A stretch of DNA of 29,953 bases from an uncultured Prevotellaceae bacterium. GTDB lineage: Bacteria; Bacteroidota; Bacteroidia; Bacteroidales; Bacteroidaceae. Each line of letters begins with the position of its first letter. Position 1 is the stretch's first letter. The notes under the pieces are model-generated. The model made no database searches, was not told the DNA's origin, and saw only the letters and a list, made by a program, of their open reading frames with translations. The DNA lies in the NCBI GenBank assembly GCA_937898415.1, contig CALDLA010000004.1:1-29953 (forward strand), given 5' to 3'. This document shows positions 29,909 through 29,953 of this stretch, in pieces. A program made the translations under genes and the position numbers.

Positions 29909-29953
29909 CCTGTATTCGACGCTCGATCAGGACAAGGTCATCAAAGAGGCGGC

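Overview
The window looks like a chromosomal segment of a Prevotella-like member of the Bacteroidota, probably a plant-polysaccharide degrader from a gut or rumen. Several things point there. Promoters match the Bacteroidota pattern TTTG, 19-21 bp, TAnnTTTG, and genes lack clear Shine-Dalgarno sites. There are GLUG-motif surface proteins with a type IX-secretion-like C-terminal tail, a xylan-use gene set (GPH transporter, GH10, GH43, a sialate O-acetylesterase-family esterase), OMP_b-brl-type outer membrane proteins and Prevotella-style short simple repeats. No rRNA, tRNA or CRISPR array was seen. The species cannot be fixed from the sequence alone.

Layout. 1-2.4 kb is AT-rich and eroded: the tail of a membrane protein, an unknown gene, a lipoprotein and an outer membrane barrel protein, plus two copies of a small mobile element with 17-bp perfect terminal inverted repeats. 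The second copy has cut off a gene just after its signal peptide, leaving a strong promoter and an orphan leader. 2.4-4.3 kb holds a membrane-anchored TPR lipoprotein with a coiled coil. 4.5-5.6 kb is cysK, with promoter, upstream palindrome and strong terminator.

5.6-13.2 kb is the most unusual part. Two GC-rich GLUG-repeat surface-protein genes both lack their 5' ends and have no visible promoter, yet they share an almost identical C-terminal cassette and carry different in-frame deletions. Between them lie two tandem hairpins, an array of seven 13-bp palindromes at an exact 22-bp period, and a toxin-antitoxin pair whose PIN toxin is cut after about 23 codons and joined to the second GLUG gene. 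This arrangement could be a store of silent surface-protein cassettes, decaying pseudogenes, or an assembly join; sequence alone does not decide.

13.2-21.3 kb is a carbohydrate-use region. A DEAD-box helicase and a secreted esterase run leftward. Divergently, a sugar symporter, GH10 xylanase, GH43 glycosidase and an ECF sigma factor run rightward as one tightly packed operon; two of its junctions use the same 8-nt overlap. The likely logic is that GH10 cuts xylan outside the cytoplasm, the symporter imports oligosaccharides and cytoplasmic GH43 finishes them. The co-translated sigma factor has no adjacent anti-sigma gene.

21.3-29.9 kb holds a second outer membrane barrel protein, an SLC13 permease with an RCK_C domain, an RluA-family pseudouridine synthase, and an ATGA-coupled operon of a GH3-family adenylating enzyme, an Ig-like lipoprotein and a DUF3108 protein. 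It ends with an MntA-like nucleotidyltransferase antitoxin followed by a HepT-like toxin that stops early, so both toxin-antitoxin modules in the window have an apparently whole antitoxin and a broken toxin.
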